Shown here: piece after piece, positions 5,541 through 6,162 of the stretch
Layout of the letters: each line of letters begins with the position of its first letter
Numbering within the stretch: position 1 is the first letter of the stretch
NCBI GenBank assembly: GCA_041584015.1
Contig: JBFHES010000267.1
Coordinates: forward strand, 1-6,162
Origin: JBFHES01 sp041584015
Lineage (GTDB): Bacteria; Bacteroidota; Bacteroidia; Bacteroidales; M50B96
DNA: 6,162 nt
Reading direction: 5' to 3'
Program-made: the position numbers and the translations under genes
The notes under the pieces: model-generated
What the model was told of the DNA's origin: nothing
Seen by the model: only the letters and a program-made list of their open reading frames with translations
Databases searched by the model: none

Positions 5541-6162
5541 ATGAAAAAAACATTTACACTCTTTATTGCCGTAACATTTACACTCAGCCTATTTGCCGGT
5601 GGAATTGTTACCAATACAAATCAAAGTGCATCGTACATCAGAATGATGATAAGAGATGCATCATTGGGAATTGACGCTGTTTTTTACAATCCAGCTGGTC
5701 TTACGCTGCTTGAAGATGGTTTCTATTTCTCAGTGAATAACCAAACTATTTTTCAGGAACAAATCATTAGCAATGCTTACCCGTTTCTTAACACCAACGA
5801 GTACATAGGCGACATTTCGGCTCCCTTATTCCCGGGAATTTACGCAGCTTATAAAACCGGTAAGTTTGCCTTCTCTCTTGGCTTTAATCCTATAGGAGGA
5901 GGTGGAAGCGGAACCTACAACACAGGGCTTCCTTCATTCGAAACCGGGGTTTCAAATCTTGTTCCAATGCTACTAGCTAACGAGATACCAACAGATAAGT
6001 ACAGTGCAGATATCTTTTTTGAAGGACAATCAATTTTCTGGGGATTACAAGCGGGTGTATCATACCAAATTAACGACATGATTTCAGTTTATGCAGGTGG
6101 CCGATATGTAATGGCAAGTAATAGTTACAAAGGCTACATTAGAGATATTAAGATAAATCCAA
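5541..6162 (+). CDS. OmpP1/FadL/TodX-family outer-membrane transport protein (3' truncated)
   Basis: The frame opens at ATG 5541 and stays open for 207 codons to the window edge. The N-terminus is a Sec signal peptide: MKK, a hydrophobic core to about residue 18, and probable cleavage after LFA (Ala19). Mature residues then show the family hallmark: GGIVTNTNQSASYIRM, followed by RDASLGIDAVFYNPAGLTLL (38-57). In FadL-type proteins the NPAG segment belongs to the N-terminal plug (hatch) region inside a 14-strand beta-barrel. Alternating aromatic and polar stretches follow (GFYFSVNNQTIFQEQ; GIYAAYKTGKFAFSLGFNP; GLQAGVSYQINDMISVYAGGRYVMAS), as expected for barrel strands. The family moves long-chain fatty acids or other hydrophobic compounds across the outer membrane; the substrate here is unknown. 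Full-length members are usually 400-550 residues, so roughly half is missing. It has its own promoter after the selD terminator. Confidence 0.88.
   Translation, partial: MKKTFTLFIAVTFTLSLFAGGIVTNTNQSASYIRMMIRDASLGIDAVFYNPAGLTLLEDGFYFSVNNQTIFQEQIISNAYPFLNTNEYIGDISAPLFPGIYAAYKTGKFAFSLGFNPIGGGGSGTYNTGLPSFETGVSNLVPMLLANEIPTDKYSADIFFEGQSIFWGLQAGVSYQINDMISVYAGGRYVMASNSYKGYIRDIKINP

Overview
The window looks like a stretch of chromosome from a Bacteroidota bacterium, probably an environmental member of the Bacteroidales/Marinilabiliales/Cytophaga type. Four things support this: the DNA is AT-rich; the first gene ends in a type IX secretion system (T9SS) C-terminal sorting domain; Shine-Dalgarno sequences are weak or absent; and several intergenic regions carry TAnnTTTG-like -7 promoter boxes. 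All genes are on the + strand and no mobile element, tRNA, rRNA or CRISPR array is visible.

Layout. (1) Positions 2-1192 hold the 3' part of a large secreted surface protein. It has two tandem ~84-residue repeats and a T9SS type A sorting tail, and is followed by a strong intrinsic terminator (1212-1246). (2) Positions 1391-2497 encode a stand-alone endonuclease/exonuclease/phosphatase (EEP) family protein with all catalytic motifs. (3) After a 197-base gap containing a good -7 box and overlapping palindromes, 2695-3273 encodes a RimJ/RimL-type GNAT acetyltransferase. A small SRPBCC (START-like) protein follows 39 bases later (3313-3750). (4) Positions 3859-4179 encode a small antibiotic-biosynthesis-monooxygenase (ABM) fold protein. 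SelD, the selenophosphate synthetase with catalytic Cys rather than selenocysteine, follows 36 bases later (4216-5253) and ends at a second intrinsic terminator (5263-5297). (5) A Bacteroidota-type promoter and a leader of about 160 bases precede the start of an OmpP1/FadL-family outer-membrane transporter (5541 to the window end, 3' truncated).

Working together: most units look independent (secreted surface protein; EEP hydrolase; GNAT plus SRPBCC; ABM plus SelD; FadL-like porin). SelD supplies selenophosphate for selenium-modified tRNA or selenoprotein synthesis, but none of its usual users (selA, selB, mnmH/selU) lies in the window. The strongest functional hint from context is the ABM-SelD pair. 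I do not see convincing evidence of a new multi-gene system. The most unusual non-coding signals are modest: a repeated 12-mer at the fadL-like promoter with a short leader ORF, and overlapping palindromes upstream of the GNAT gene.
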